From Salinispora arenicola (lineage in GTDB: Bacteria; Actinomycetota; Actinomycetes; Mycobacteriales; Micromonosporaceae), in contig NZ_VFOL01000001.1 of assembly GCF_006716065.1 (NCBI RefSeq), positions 1,798,001 to 1,862,000 of the forward strand: 64,000 bases of DNA, in the 5' to 3' direction. Under the pieces are notes generated by a model. That model was not told where the DNA came from and did no database searches. It worked only from the letters and a program-made list of their open reading frames with translations. Below, one piece after another: positions 1 to 9,800 of this stretch (its first letter is position 1; the number at the start of each line of letters is the position of its first letter). The position numbers were made by a program, and so were the translations under genes.

Positions 1-28
1 GGCAAGGACCCCGGTAGGGTCGCGTGCG

Positions 29-1177
29 ATGCGTGCCTATCCATTCACGTTTGTGACCCGTGTGCGTCGTCGGCTCCTGCCGGCGGTCGGCGCACTGCTC
101 GCGGTTCTGGTCGTCGCCGGCTGCGGCGAGGCGGGGTCCGACGCGGTCTGGCAGCCCGGAGTCGGCGGTGACCCAGCCTCCTCCGCCTCGCCCTCCCCCT
201 CCACGGCTGCGGCGGTGTCCCTCACCGCGACCGGCGACATCATCCTGGGTAACGCCCCGGACAGGTTGCCACCCGACGACGGCAAGGGCTTCTTCGACGA
301 CGTGCGCCAGGCTCTCGCCGCCGACCTGGCAATGGGCAACCTGGAGGAGCCGCTCACCGTCGACACCGGTACCGGCAAGTGCGGGGCCGGCTCGACCAAC
401 TGCTTCCAGTTCCGGGCGCCGCCGGAGTACGCGGCACACCTCCGCGACGGCGGCTTCGACCTGCTCAACCTGGCAAACAATCATGGGAACGACTTTGGGG
501 CCAAAGGCTTCCAGAACACCCAGGACGCGCTTGAGCAGCACGAACTGGCACACACCGGCGCGCCGGACCAGATCACCGTCGTGGAGGTGCAGGGCGTCCA
601 GGTGGCGGTGGCGGGCTTCTCGTCCTACGCGTGGTCGAACCTGCTGACCGACATCCCAGCGGCGACGAAGGTCATCACCAAGGCGGCCGAGACGGCGGAC
701 CTGGTGGTCGTGCAGGTGCACATGGGCGCGGAGGGTGCCGACAAGACCCGGGTTAAACCCGGCACCGAGTTGTACCTGGGTGAGAACAGGGGTGATCCGA
801 TCCGGTTCGCCAAGGCCATGATCGACGCCGGCGCGGACCTGATCGTCGGGCACGGGCCACACGTCCTCCGCGGCATGGAGTTCTACCAGGGCCGGCTGAT
901 CGCGTACAGCCTGGGCAACTTCGCCGGTGGCGGCAACATGCTCAACCGCAGCGGCCGGCTCGGCTGGGGCGGCGTACTCAAGGTCTCGCTGAAGCCGGAC
1001 GGCACCTGGGTCGACGGGTCGTTCGCCTCGACGTACATGAACGAGTTGGGTCTGCCGACGATGGACCCGGACGACCGGGGCCTGGGGCTGGTGCGTGAGC
1101 TCAGCGGTGCGGACTTCCCCAAGACCGGTGCGACCTTCGACGACTCCGGGACGATCAGCCCACCCCGCGCGGGCTGA
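29..1177 (+). CDS. CapA-family (PGA_cap) lipoprotein
   Basis: This is a secreted lipoprotein of the CapA family, which has a metallophosphatase-like fold and was named for poly-gamma-glutamate capsule synthesis. The N-terminus has a basic region, a hydrophobic core and a lipobox VVAGC with the lipidated Cys at residue 32, followed by a Ser/Pro-rich linker. Family motifs follow: GDIILGN at about residue 69, an NLANNHGND segment, and GHGPH near the C-terminal third. There is no linked capsule operon, so the substrate is unknown. The length of 382 residues is normal for the family. The start is the first ATG, 28 bases into the window. Confidence 0.85.
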   Translation: MRAYPFTFVTRVRRRLLPAVGALLAVLVVAGCGEAGSDAVWQPGVGGDPASSASPSPSTAAAVSLTATGDIILGNAPDRLPPDDGKGFFDDVRQALAADLAMGNLEEPLTVDTGTGKCGAGSTNCFQFRAPPEYAAHLRDGGFDLLNLANNHGNDFGAKGFQNTQDALEQHELAHTGAPDQITVVEVQGVQVAVAGFSSYAWSNLLTDIPAATKVITKAAETADLVVVQVHMGAEGADKTRVKPGTELYLGENRGDPIRFAKAMIDAGADLIVGHGPHVLRGMEFYQGRLIAYSLGNFAGGGNMLNRSGRLGWGGVLKVSLKPDGTWVDGSFASTYMNELGLPTMDPDDRGLGLVRELSGADFPKTGATFDDSGTISPPRAG

Positions 1178-1219
1178 CCGGCCGCGTGGGCACGAAACGG
1201 CGACCGCGGGTAGGCCACG

Positions 1220-1225
1220 TAGGCT
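1220..1225 (+). promoter_or_regulatory. -10 element TAGGCT for leaderless nth
   Basis: TAGGCT fits the actinobacterial TANNNT -10 pattern and ends 7 nt before the GTG of nth. That puts the predicted transcription start on the start codon. No convincing -35 element is visible. Confidence 0.45.
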
Positions 1226-1232
1226 GGCTGGC

Positions 1233-2012
1233 GTGACCACCAGCCTCAGGGAGACCGACCTCGGTCGGACACGCCGCGCCCGCCGGATCGGGCGGGTGCT
1301 GGCCGACACCCACCCCGACGCGCACTGCGAACTCGACCACTCCAATGCGCTGGAGTTGGCCGTCGCGACGATCCTCTCCGCCCAGTGCACGGACAAAAGG
1401 GTCAACGAGGTCACTCCAAAACTGTTCGCCCACTATCGGCAGGCAGCCGACTACGCCGGTGCCGACCGGGCCGAGCTGGAGGAGCTGATCCGGCCCACCG
1501 GGTTCTACCGGAACAAGACCGATTCACTGATCAAGCTGGGTCAGGGGCTGGTCGAGAGGCACGACGGCCGGGTACCCGGAAAACTCACCGACCTCGTGCA
1601 CCTGCCCGGAATCGGCCGCAAGACGGCGAACGTCATTCTCGGCAACGCGTTCGACGTACCGGGGATCACCGTCGACACCCACTTCAACCGGCTGGTGCGG
1701 CGGTGGCGCCTGACCACCGAGACCGACCCCGTCAAGATCGAGCATGCGATCGGTGCGCTCTACCCGAAGCGCGACTGGACGATGCTGTCGCACCGGATCA
1801 TCTTTCACGGGCGCCGGGTCTGCCACGCCCGAAAGCCGGCATGCGGCGCGTGTACCCTCACGAAGCTCTGCCCGTCGTACGGCACCGGGCCGACCGAGCC
1901 GGCAGCGGCCGCGAAACTGCTCAAAGGCCCACGTGCCCAGGAACTCGCGGCAGCCGCCGGAGTGGACCCAGAACTGGTGCCCGTCGGGAACGTGCGGGCG
2001 GAGGCGCCGTGA
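1233..2012 (+). CDS. nth: Endonuclease III (DNA glycosylase/AP lyase)
   Basis: This base-excision-repair enzyme removes oxidised pyrimidines and nicks the abasic site. The helix-hairpin-helix [11 protein letters not shown] carries the catalytic Lys at about 130, and VDTHFNR carries the catalytic Asp at about 148. The C-terminal iron-sulfur ligands follow the pattern C-x6-C-x2-C-x5-C (Cys197, 204, 207, 213). The frame is open further upstream, but GTG 1233 is chosen because homology begins just after it and a TAGGCT box lies 7 nt before it. The stop overlaps the start of the next gene as GTGA, so the two are probably co-translated. Length is 259 residues. Confidence 0.95.
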   Translation: MTTSLRETDLGRTRRARRIGRVLADTHPDAHCELDHSNALELAVATILSAQCTDKRVNEVTPKLFAHYRQAADYAGADRAELEELIRPTGFYRNKTDSLIKLGQGLVERHDGRVPGKLTDLVHLPGIGRKTANVILGNAFDVPGITVDTHFNRLVRRWRLTTETDPVKIEHAIGALYPKRDWTMLSHRIIFHGRRVCHARKPACGACTLTKLCPSYGTGPTEPAAAAKLLKGPRAQELAAAAGVDPELVPVGNVRAEAP

Positions 2013-2623
2013 GGGCGCGGCTCGCCGCCCTGTTCGTCCCGGTGTTACTGGCGGTGACCGGCTGTACCGATGCCGGGCCGGACAACGCCCCCGTCACCCG
2101 GGAGGACGCGGCGCAGAGCCGGCCGTCCCCGTTCGCGGACTGTGCCGGCCTGACGACCGACGGGCCCAGCGTTCCACCCGCCACCCCGGCACCCGGTGGA
2201 ATGCCGCTGCCTCAGCTGACGCTGACCTGCTTCACCGGCGGTGCTCCGGTCGACCTGCACCAGGTCAAGGGGCCCGCCGTGATCAACCTCTGGGCCTCCT
2301 GGTGCGCCCCCTGCCGAACGGAGCTGCCCGCGTTCCAGCGGCTCAGTGAACGGGCTGAAGGACGACTGACAGTCGTCGGGGTCAACATGCGGGACACCCG
2401 CAGCGGCGCCCAGTCGATCGGCGAGGACTTCGGGGTGCGCTTCCCCACCCTGATCGACCAGGGTGAGGCCCTGCAACGGGCCTTGGGGCGCAACGCCATT
2501 CCGATGACCGTTCTCGTCGACGCCAACAGCCAGATCAGGCACGTCGACGTCTCCGGGGCGCTCGACGACGCTCGCCTCACCGACCTGGTCCGGGTGCACC
2601 TGGGTGTGGCGGTGCCGGAATGA
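2009..2623 (+). CDS. TlpA-like thioredoxin-fold lipoprotein
   Basis: This is an extracytoplasmic thiol-disulfide oxidoreductase of the TlpA/ResA type, 204 residues long. A lipobox AVTGC puts the lipidated Cys at residue 19. After a Pro-rich linker comes the thioredoxin domain, with active site WCAPC (Cys99 and Cys102) and the cis-Pro region IPMTV. The GTG start overlaps the nth stop codon. In the mycobacterial nth neighbourhood, as I recall it, a similar thioredoxin, a Nudix protein and a MarP-like protease occur in this order. That supports conserved synteny, but no specific partner protein can be named. Confidence 0.9.
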   Translation: MRARLAALFVPVLLAVTGCTDAGPDNAPVTREDAAQSRPSPFADCAGLTTDGPSVPPATPAPGGMPLPQLTLTCFTGGAPVDLHQVKGPAVINLWASWCAPCRTELPAFQRLSERAEGRLTVVGVNMRDTRSGAQSIGEDFGVRFPTLIDQGEALQRALGRNAIPMTVLVDANSQIRHVDVSGALDDARLTDLVRVHLGVAVPE

Positions 2624-2666
2624 GCGCAACACGGCCGGCCCGTCGCCACCGACGTGTGGTGGTGGC

Positions 2667-3362
2667 ATGGTGACCCGGCAGCCGCCCACCTGGCTCGACC
2701 CGCTGCTGACCCGGCTGGGTAGTGCCCGGACGGAGGATTTCACCCGGCTGCCCACCCCGCAGCGCGGTGGGCGGGAGAGCGCCGTGCTGGTGCTGCTCGG
2801 TGAGGCTCACGGCGCCGGCCCGGACGTGCTGATCCTCCAGCGGGCAGCCACCCTGCGCAACCATGCCGGGCAGCCGGCCTTTCCCGGCGGCGCCGCTGAC
2901 CCCGAGGACGCCGACGCCCCCGCGACGGCGCTGCGCGAGGCGAACGAGGAGGTCGACCTCGACCCGGCCACCGTCACCGTGCTCGCCGAGTTGCCGAAGC
3001 TGTGGATCCCGGTCAGCGACTTCGTGGTGACCCCGGTGCTCGGTTGGTGGCACGCCCCCCACCCGGTGCACCCCCGGGAGCCGGCCGAGGTAGCGCACGT
3101 GGCCCGGTTGCCGATCACCGAACTGGTCGACCCGGAGAATCGGCTGCGGGTACGCCACCCGAGCGGCTGGATCGGTCCGGCCTTCTCCGCACGCGGCATG
3201 CTGGTGTGGGGCTTCACCGCCGGAGTGCTCTCCGCGCTGCTCGACATGGGTGGCTGGGCCCGCCCGTGGCGCCCGGACCGGGTGCTGGATCTTCCGCCGG
3301 TGGGCGCCAGCCCGGCGCCGTCGGCCGGCACCGACGAGGCGGACGAGAGCGCGCTGCGCTGA
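2667..3362 (+). CDS. Nudix hydrolase, CoA-pyrophosphatase type
   Basis: This is a Nudix hydrolase of 231 residues. It has an extended Nudix signature of the NudL/CoA-diphosphatase kind: FPGGAADPEDAD followed by TALREANEEV, where the REANEE segment supplies metal-binding glutamates. The spacing between the glycine loop and REANEE is longer than in the core Nudix pattern, as is usual in this subgroup. Upstream codons are open, but ATG 2667 is preferred because it begins just before the conserved N-terminal helix. Hydrolysis of CoA or another nucleoside diphosphate is inferred from the subgroup only. Confidence 0.85.
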   Translation: MVTRQPPTWLDPLLTRLGSARTEDFTRLPTPQRGGRESAVLVLLGEAHGAGPDVLILQRAATLRNHAGQPAFPGGAADPEDADAPATALREANEEVDLDPATVTVLAELPKLWIPVSDFVVTPVLGWWHAPHPVHPREPAEVAHVARLPITELVDPENRLRVRHPSGWIGPAFSARGMLVWGFTAGVLSALLDMGGWARPWRPDRVLDLPPVGASPAPSAGTDEADESALR

Positions 3363-3413
3363 CTCCGGTGACCTCGCCCAGCGGCGGCGGCCATCACCCG
3401 AGCATCGGCCCCG

Positions 3414-3419
3414 TAGGCT
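3414..3419 (+). promoter_or_regulatory. -10 element TAGGCT for leaderless marP-like gene
   Basis: TAGGCT ends 6 nt before GTG 3426, the spacing expected if transcription starts on the initiation codon. The same hexamer at the same spacing precedes several other genes in this window. Confidence 0.45.
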
Positions 3420-3425
3420 GGGTGC

Positions 3426-4604
3426 GTGTCCGCCGTGGATCTCGTACTGCTGTTACTCATGCTCGTGTTCGCGATCAGCGGATACCGCCAGGGCTTCGTC
3501 ACCGGTGTGCTGTCGTTCACGGGGTTCTTCCTCGGAGCGCTGGCCGGTCTGCAGATCGGTCCCCTGCTCGCGCAACAGTTCCTCGACGGCGGTACCCGGG
3601 TGTTGATCTCACTGGTGACGGTCTTTGGGCTGGCGGTGATGGGGCAGGCGCTCGCCGGCTGGCTCGGTTCCCACCTGCGACGCACGATTACCAGCGACGT
3701 CGGGCGACAGGCCGACGACATCGGCGGCGCATTCGTTTCACTGACCGCCGTGCTTCTGGTCGCCTGGCTGGTCGCAGTCCCTCTGGGCTCGTCGTCCCTG
3801 CCCTGGCTGGCCGCCGCGGTCCGCAACAGCGCGCTGCTCACCGTGGTGGACCGGGTGCTGCCCGACCAGGCGCAGGAGTTGTCCAACGCGCTGCGGGAGA
3901 CCGTCGACACCAACGGCTTCCCGGACGTCTTCGGTGACCTGGCACCCACCCGTGCCCGGCAGGTCGCTCCACCCGACCCGGCCCTCGCCGGCTCACAGGT
4001 GGTGGCCGACAGCCGACGCGCGGTGGTCAAGGTGCTCGGCTCCGCCCCGGACTGCTCCCGTCGCATCGAGGGCTCCGGCTTCGTCTACGCCGACGACCGG
4101 GTGATGACCAACGCGCACGTGGTGGCCGGAACCCGCTCCACCGTCGTCGAACTGAACGGCGATCGGTACGACGCTCGAGTGGTGGTGTACGACCCGGACC
4201 GGGACCTGGCGGTCCTGTACGTTCCCGGCCTGCCCGGCCCGTCCATGCGCTTCGCCGCTGGCAATGCGAGTAGCGGCACCGACGCGATCGTGCTCGGCTT
4301 CCCGCTCGACGGCCCGTACAACGCGCAGTCGGCGCGGGTCCGGGATGTCGACCAGATCACCGGGCCCGACATCTACTCCAGCGGGAACGTGACCCGTGAG
4401 GTGTACACCATCCGGGCCCTGGTGCAGAGCGGCAACTCCGGCGGCCCGCTGGTGTCGACGAACGGCCTGGTACTCGGGGTGATCTTCGCGGCGGCGGCCG
4501 ACGACCCGAACACCGGCTTCGCGGTGACCGCAGCCGAGGCCCGCCCGGTCGCCCTGGCCGGAGCCGCACGCATCCGCGGCGTCGGCACCGGCGAGTGCAC
4601 CTGA
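3426..4604 (+). CDS. marP: MarP-type membrane serine protease (CvpA + trypsin-like)
   Basis: This is a periplasmic serine protease anchored by an N-terminal CvpA-like segment of about four helices (residues 1-160). The trypsin-like domain has a full catalytic triad: His231 in TNAHVVAGT, Asp260 in RDLAVLYV and Ser338 in SGNSGGPLV. Positions and length (392 residues) match M. tuberculosis MarP (about 397 residues, His235/Asp264/Ser343), which is needed for acid and oxidative stress resistance. It sits directly downstream of the nth-thioredoxin-Nudix genes, as I recall it does in mycobacteria. It is convergent with the PAP2 gene. Confidence 0.9.
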   Translation: MSAVDLVLLLLMLVFAISGYRQGFVTGVLSFTGFFLGALAGLQIGPLLAQQFLDGGTRVLISLVTVFGLAVMGQALAGWLGSHLRRTITSDVGRQADDIGGAFVSLTAVLLVAWLVAVPLGSSSLPWLAAAVRNSALLTVVDRVLPDQAQELSNALRETVDTNGFPDVFGDLAPTRARQVAPPDPALAGSQVVADSRRAVVKVLGSAPDCSRRIEGSGFVYADDRVMTNAHVVAGTRSTVVELNGDRYDARVVVYDPDRDLAVLYVPGLPGPSMRFAAGNASSGTDAIVLGFPLDGPYNAQSARVRDVDQITGPDIYSSGNVTREVYTIRALVQSGNSGGPLVSTNGLVLGVIFAAAADDPNTGFAVTAAEARPVALAGAARIRGVGTGECT

Positions 4605-4620
4605 GCTGCCGGCCCAGGCC

Positions 4621-4658
4621 CCGGCTCAGCGCTTCGACGCGGTGGAGCGCTGAGCCGG
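4621..4658. terminator. 13-bp perfect hairpin between convergent genes
   Basis: The left arm CCGGCTCAGCGCT (4621-4633) and right arm AGCGCTGAGCCGG (4646-4658) pair perfectly around a 12-nt loop. It lies 16 nt after the marP-like stop and overlaps the last codons of the convergent PAP2 gene, so it could stop transcription from both sides. No U-tract is present, which is common in actinobacterial terminators. Confidence 0.55.
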
Positions 4659-5372
4659 CGTGGAGCGCTGAGGCGGGGGTGCCCGCCACACGGTGAACCC
4701 CGCGGCTGTCGCGGCCACGACGGCGGCGCCCAGCAGCCAGCCGGCCAGCACATCGCTGCTCCAGTGCACGCCCAGCGCCACCCGGCTGAACCCGGTCACC
4801 ACGGCGAGCAGGAGCGCGGCGGCCCAGACCGCGCATCGCTTCGCGTACCGGCCCGCTCGGGGCCGGAAGACCACCAGCAGCACGCCGGCGGCCAGCGCCG
4901 CGTTCAGCGCGTGCCCGGACGGGAACGCGAGCCCGACCGCCTGGGTCAGGGGAACCTCCGGCCGGGGGCGCCCGACGAGCAGCTTGAGTAGGGGGCCCAG
5001 CAGCCCGCCGACGGTCATGGTGACGGCAACCCAGAGTGCCAACTGTCGGGCCTGGTGTCGGGCCAGCCAGCCGACCAGCACCAGCGCGCCCAACCGCAGG
5101 GGCATCGGCCCGAATACGTCGGTCCAGACGTTCAGGGCCCTGGCCCAGGCCGGATGCTGCGACCCGTAACCGACGAGTGCCTCGGTCACCGTTTGATCCA
5201 GTCGCCGCAGGGGCGACCAAGACGCCAACACCAGCAGCGTGAGCGTGAACGGCGCCAACACCAGAACCGTCGCGGCGGCGACGAGGGTCAACCGCAGGCC
5301 CCGTGCATCGTGGCGGTGCAGCCGGCGGTCGCGCCACGACAGCCGGGCGACACGGGAGCCGGGCGCGCTCAT
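4626..5372 (-). CDS. PAP2-family phosphatase
   Basis: This integral membrane phosphatase of the PAP2 superfamily has 248 residues and about six helices. All three phosphatase signatures are present: KLLVGRPRP (motif 1), FPSGHALN (motif 2) and SRVALGVHWSSDV (motif 3, catalytic His). It probably dephosphorylates a lipid phosphate or polyprenyl pyrophosphate at the membrane; the substrate cannot be read from sequence. The C-terminus contains a short QRSTPAQRST duplication. That duplication corresponds to a repeated GGAGCGCTGAG block in the DNA and to the hairpin shared with the neighbouring gene. Confidence 0.85.
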   Translation of the reverse strand: MSAPGSRVARLSWRDRRLHRHDARGLRLTLVAAATVLVLAPFTLTLLVLASWSPLRRLDQTVTEALVGYGSQHPAWARALNVWTDVFGPMPLRLGALVLVGWLARHQARQLALWVAVTMTVGGLLGPLLKLLVGRPRPEVPLTQAVGLAFPSGHALNAALAAGVLLVVFRPRAGRYAKRCAVWAAALLLAVVTGFSRVALGVHWSSDVLAGWLLGAAVVAATAAGFTVWRAPPPQRSTPAQRSTASKR

Positions 5373-5439
5373 GACGTCCGTCTACCCGGATCGTCACCGG
5401 GCAGTCCGGCGTGGCGGACATTCGGGACGGCCAGCGGCT

Positions 5440-6789
5440 CTAACGGCGGAACCTACGGGCCGCTCGGGCGCTACCGGTGAACAGGGCGACCGGGCGCGTT
5501 GTCCCGGTCCAGATCCGCTCCGACGTGGAGTCGGGCCCGGTGCCAGGTGGTTGCTGCGATCGCCGATCCCACAGCCGGGGTGCGACGTCGAGCACGCCAC
5601 TGTCGGCATTCGCGTCCGCCGTTTCCGGCGCCGGCCCGAAGCCGACCACCCCCGGCGAGGACTGGTCGTCCAATGGGTTCCGCCCGACCGGTGTCACCTC
5701 GGCGGTCAGTGCCGCGACCGGGTCGACCAGCCCGTACCCGAAGCGGTCGTCCCGTCCGGCGGCGCCGATGTCCCGCGCCGTGACCAGCATTCGATTGATC
5801 ACGTCGCCGGCGGGCATTTCCGGGTACCGGGCGCGGAGCAACGCGGCGGTGGCCGCGACCAGCGGCGTGCCGAAACTCGTGCCCTGCACCCGCCAGTACC
5901 CCTTCGGCGATCGGGCGCCCACCAGACCGGTGGCGGGCGCGGTGAGTACCGTCTGGCGACCGGTGATCGCGCCCGACCACAGGTTCTCACTGTCCCGGTC
6001 CAGCCCGGAAACCGCGACCACGCCCGGCTCCCGGGCCGGATACCACACGGTGCTGGTGGTCGAGGTACTCACGTTGCCGGTGCAGGCGACGACCACCACG
6101 TCCCGGGCGAACGCGTAGTCCAGCGCGGCGGCCAGCGCCGGGCTGTCACTGCTGCCGCCCAGCGACAAATTGATCACACGGGCGCCGTTGTCAACGGCCC
6201 AGCGCACGCCCTTCGCGACGATCAACGCGTCGTCGTAGCGATTCTCCGCGTCAAGGACGCGTACCGGCAGGATCCGGGCATCGGGTGCGAGGCCCACGAC
6301 TCCACGGCCGTCGTCGCGCCGGCCGGCGATCAGCCCGGCCACGGTCGTGCCGTGACCCACCGGATCGGGGCCGGCGGCGCCCGACGGCCCGACCAGGTCG
6401 AGACCGGGCAAGACGCGGCCGGCCAGGTCCGGGTGCGCGCCATCCACACCGGAGTCGATCACCGCCACCACCACTCCGGCCCCGGTCGAGATGCGCCAGG
6501 CGGTCCGGGCTCGCAGTAATTCGAGCTGCCACTGAGTGTCGCGGACCTGGTCGGACTGCTCCGAGCGACCCACCAGGGTCTTGCCGGCGGAATAGATGGG
6601 GTCAGCGGTGGTGACCGTGTCAGCCGGACGGCCCGGGACCGCGGCGGCGACCTGCCCGGCGTGGGGCTCGCTGGCGAACGGCACGGCGACCGAGGCGGCG
6701 ATGGCCGTCAGGCCGAGCCATGCCCGACCGGCGCCCCGACGGGCAGTGGGCCTGCCACCACGCCGCACCACGGTCATATCCTCGACCAT
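5440..6789 (-). CDS. mycP: Mycosin (type VII secretion-associated subtilisin)
   Basis: This is a subtilase of the mycosin group, 449 residues, associated with type VII secretion. The N-terminus has a basic segment and hydrophobic stretch (about 20-45) that looks like a signal sequence. The catalytic triad is Asp112 (AVIDSGVDGAHPD), His146 (VGHGTTVAGL) and Ser305 (GTSFGTPLVAA). Mycosins normally end in a transmembrane helix. Here the last 85 or so residues are hydrophilic and no such helix is visible, which is unusual. It lies 73 bp downstream of eccC on the same strand, supporting a shared role. An alternative start is the ATG four codons later. Confidence 0.9.
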   Translation of the reverse strand: MVEDMTVVRRGGRPTARRGAGRAWLGLTAIAASVAVPFASEPHAGQVAAAVPGRPADTVTTADPIYSAGKTLVGRSEQSDQVRDTQWQLELLRARTAWRISTGAGVVVAVIDSGVDGAHPDLAGRVLPGLDLVGPSGAAGPDPVGHGTTVAGLIAGRRDDGRGVVGLAPDARILPVRVLDAENRYDDALIVAKGVRWAVDNGARVINLSLGGSSDSPALAAALDYAFARDVVVVACTGNVSTSTTSTVWYPAREPGVVAVSGLDRDSENLWSGAITGRQTVLTAPATGLVGARSPKGYWRVQGTSFGTPLVAATAALLRARYPEMPAGDVINRMLVTARDIGAAGRDDRFGYGLVDPVAALTAEVTPVGRNPLDDQSSPGVVGFGPAPETADANADSGVLDVAPRLWDRRSQQPPGTGPDSTSERIWTGTTRPVALFTGSARAARRFRR

Positions 6790-6862
6790 TCACCCTCGAC
6801 GCACATGACGATGGGAGATTACCGGTTCCTGCCGCCGTATTGGGTCTTTCCCGGGACACCGG

Positions 6863-9800
6863 TCACGGTGGCGGCAGGTGGGCGAGCTGAATCAGGCGTA
6901 CGCCCTCGCGTCGGGTGACCAGCCGACCCCGCCCCGGCGGTAGCGGTCCGGGGCGGACCGGGCCGACCAGGGCCCCCTCGTCCGGATTGCCGGCCATCAC
7001 CAAACCGGCCGTGGACAACTCGCGTAGCCGTTGGGCGATCGGCTCGTACTGCGCCCGGGCCGCGCCCCCGGTGCGACGGGCGAGCACCAGGTGCAGGCCG
7101 ACATCCCGCGCGTGCGGCAGGTGCTCCGCCAACGCCTGCAACGGGTTCGCCGGGCCGCCCGCCACCAGGTCATAGTCATCCACCAGCACGAACAGTTCCG
7201 GACCGGTCCACCAGGAACGCTCCCGTAACTGGGCCGGGGTCACCTCCGGGCCCGGCGTCCGAGCCTGGAGGTACCCGGCGGCCGAGTCGATCAGCTCGGT
7301 GGTCTGCGTGGCGGTCGTGCCGTAGCCGATCACGTGTACCGCCTCGGCCAGGTCCATCAGGCCGCGCCGGTAGTCGACCAGGATCACCCGCGCCTGCTCC
7401 GGCGCGAACCCTGACATGATCGAGGTGGCCAGTGCCCGGAGGAACGACGACTTGCCGCACTCCGTTTCGCCGAAGACCACGAAGTTCGGCTCGGCCGCGA
7501 AGTCCAGCAGCACCGGACGTAGGTCCGACTCGGCGACACCGACCGGGATTCGCAGCCCGGTGGCCGTCGGGTTGTCCAACTCGGCGTACGGCAGCACCGG
7601 GGGCAGCAGCCGTACGACAGGGGCGGCTGGACCGGGCCAAGCGGAGGCGATCCTCGTGACCAGTCCGGCGGTGTCGGTGCCGGCCGTGAGCTGCGGTAGG
7701 GCGGTGAGAAAGTGCAGGCTCTCGGCGGTGATCCCCCGCCCTGGCTTTTGCTCCGGCACGTTGCCGGCGGCCCGGCGGGCGACCAACGAGTCCGTCGGAT
7801 CGCCCAGGCGTAGTTCGAGTCGAGAGCCGAACAGGTCCCGGATCGCCGGCCGGAAGTCCAGCCAGCGGGTGGCCGCTGCCACCACGTGTACCCCGTACGA
7901 CAGTCCTCGCGTAGCGAGGTCGGTGATCAGTGGTTCCAGGTCGTCGTACTCGCCGCGTAGGGTGGCCCAGCCGTCGACCACGAGGAACACGTCGCCGAAC
8001 GGGTCGGCGGGCGGGTGGGCGGTTGTGGCAGCCCGCCGTTGTCGCCATGCGGCCATCGACTCGACGCCGGACTCGGCGAACCGGCGTTCCCGGTCGCTGA
8101 GCAGAGTCACCACCTCGCCGACGGTCCGCCGTACGGCAGTCGGGTCGGCGCGCCCGGCCACCCCGCCCACGTGCGGTAGGTCCCGCAGCGCGGACAACCC
8201 ACCGCCACCGAAGTCGAGGCAGTAGACCTGCACCTCGGCGGGTGTGTGGGTGAGCGCCAGCGCGCAGGCCAGGGTGCGGAGCACCGTGGACTTGCCGCTC
8301 TGCGGCGCGCCGACGACCGCGACGTGCCCGGCCGCACCGTCGAGGGCCAGCCACAGCCGGTCCCGACGCTGCTCGAAGGGTCGGTCCACGATGCCCACCG
8401 GCACCTGGAGAGCGCCGTGCAGCGCCGGGTTGCTGGCAGCGAGGCCGCGGACCGGGTCAACGGTGGCCGGGCCGAGCAGTTCCTCCAGCGCCGGTGGCTG
8501 GCCCAGCGGCGGCAGCCAGACCTGGTGCGCCGGCGGTCCCTGCCCGGCCAGGCGCCCGACCAGTTGCTCCAGCAACGTCACACCGCCCTCCTCCTCCTCC
8601 TCGGCGGCCGCCGGCTCGGGCGCGACAACCGGCTCCGGCGCCGGGACCGGGTACGAGGTGTAGGCGCGCACCCGTGGGCTGTCCAGCGTGGCTCCACCCA
8701 GGGCCGTCCCCCGTCGGCGGATCACCCCGGACACGTACGCGGCCCGGAAGCGGACCAGCGAGTCGGTGCCGGCGCGCAGGAAGCCGTGGCCGGGCGAGCG
8801 GGGCAGTTCGTGGGCGTCGGGTACACCGAGCACCGTCCGGGACTCCAACGCGGAGAAGGTCCGCAGCCCGATCCGGTACGACAGGTGGGTGTCCAACCCG
8901 CGGAGCCGGCCCTCCTCGAGCCGCTGGGATGCCAGCAGCAGGTGTACGCCCAGGGATCGGCCCAGCCGACCGATCTGCACGAAAAGGTCGATGAAGTCGG
9001 GCTTGGCCGACAGCAGTTCGGAGAACTCGTCGCAGACGAAGAGCAGTGACGGCAGTGGGGCGAGCGGCGAGCCGGCGGCCCGCGCCCGCTCGTAGTCGCG
9101 CACGCTGGCGAGGTTCCCGGCCCTGCGCAACAGCTCCTGCCGGCGGACCAACTCACCGTTGACCGCGTCCACCATCCGGTCGACCAGCGGGAGCGTGTCG
9201 GCCAGGTTGGTGATGACCGCCGCGGTGTGGGGCAGCCGGTCGAACGAGGCGAAGGTGGCACCGCCCTTGAAATCCACCAGCACGAAGTTGAGCTGCTCCG
9301 AGCTGTGCGTCGCGGCTAGCCCCAGCACCAGTGTGCGGAGCAGCTCGGACTTGCCGGAGCCGGTGGCGCCGATGAGCAGGCCGTGCGGGCCCATCCCGTC
9401 CTGCACCGACTCCTTCAGGTCCAACTCGACGGCACCCCCGTCAGCACCGACCCCGATCGGCACCCGAAGGCGTTCGCGGGGGCCCCGCGCTGCCCAGCCC
9501 AACTCGACGGTGAACCGATCCGGGTCACCGAGGCCGAGTAGTTCAGGCAGGCCGAGCTCGGCGCCGGGCACCGCGTCGTCGTGCGCCGCCGTAGCCAGCC
9601 GTAGCGGTGCCAGGCGTCGGGCTACCGCCTCGGCGTCGGCCACGGCCAACGTGTCGGCCGTGCCGACCTCGGTGTCGCCGTCGACGGAGTGCGAGTGCAG
9701 TCGCCCGGCCCGCAGCTCCAGCAGCAGGGCGTACCGGTCGAGCAGCCGGGGCGGCGGGGTGTCCAGGTCGACGACCGTGACTGCGTCGATGCCGCTCTCC

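Noticed and set aside
5239..6519. 426-codon plus-strand frame opposite the mycosin gene
   Set aside because: It is a composition artefact. The mycosin triad on the minus strand is decisive.
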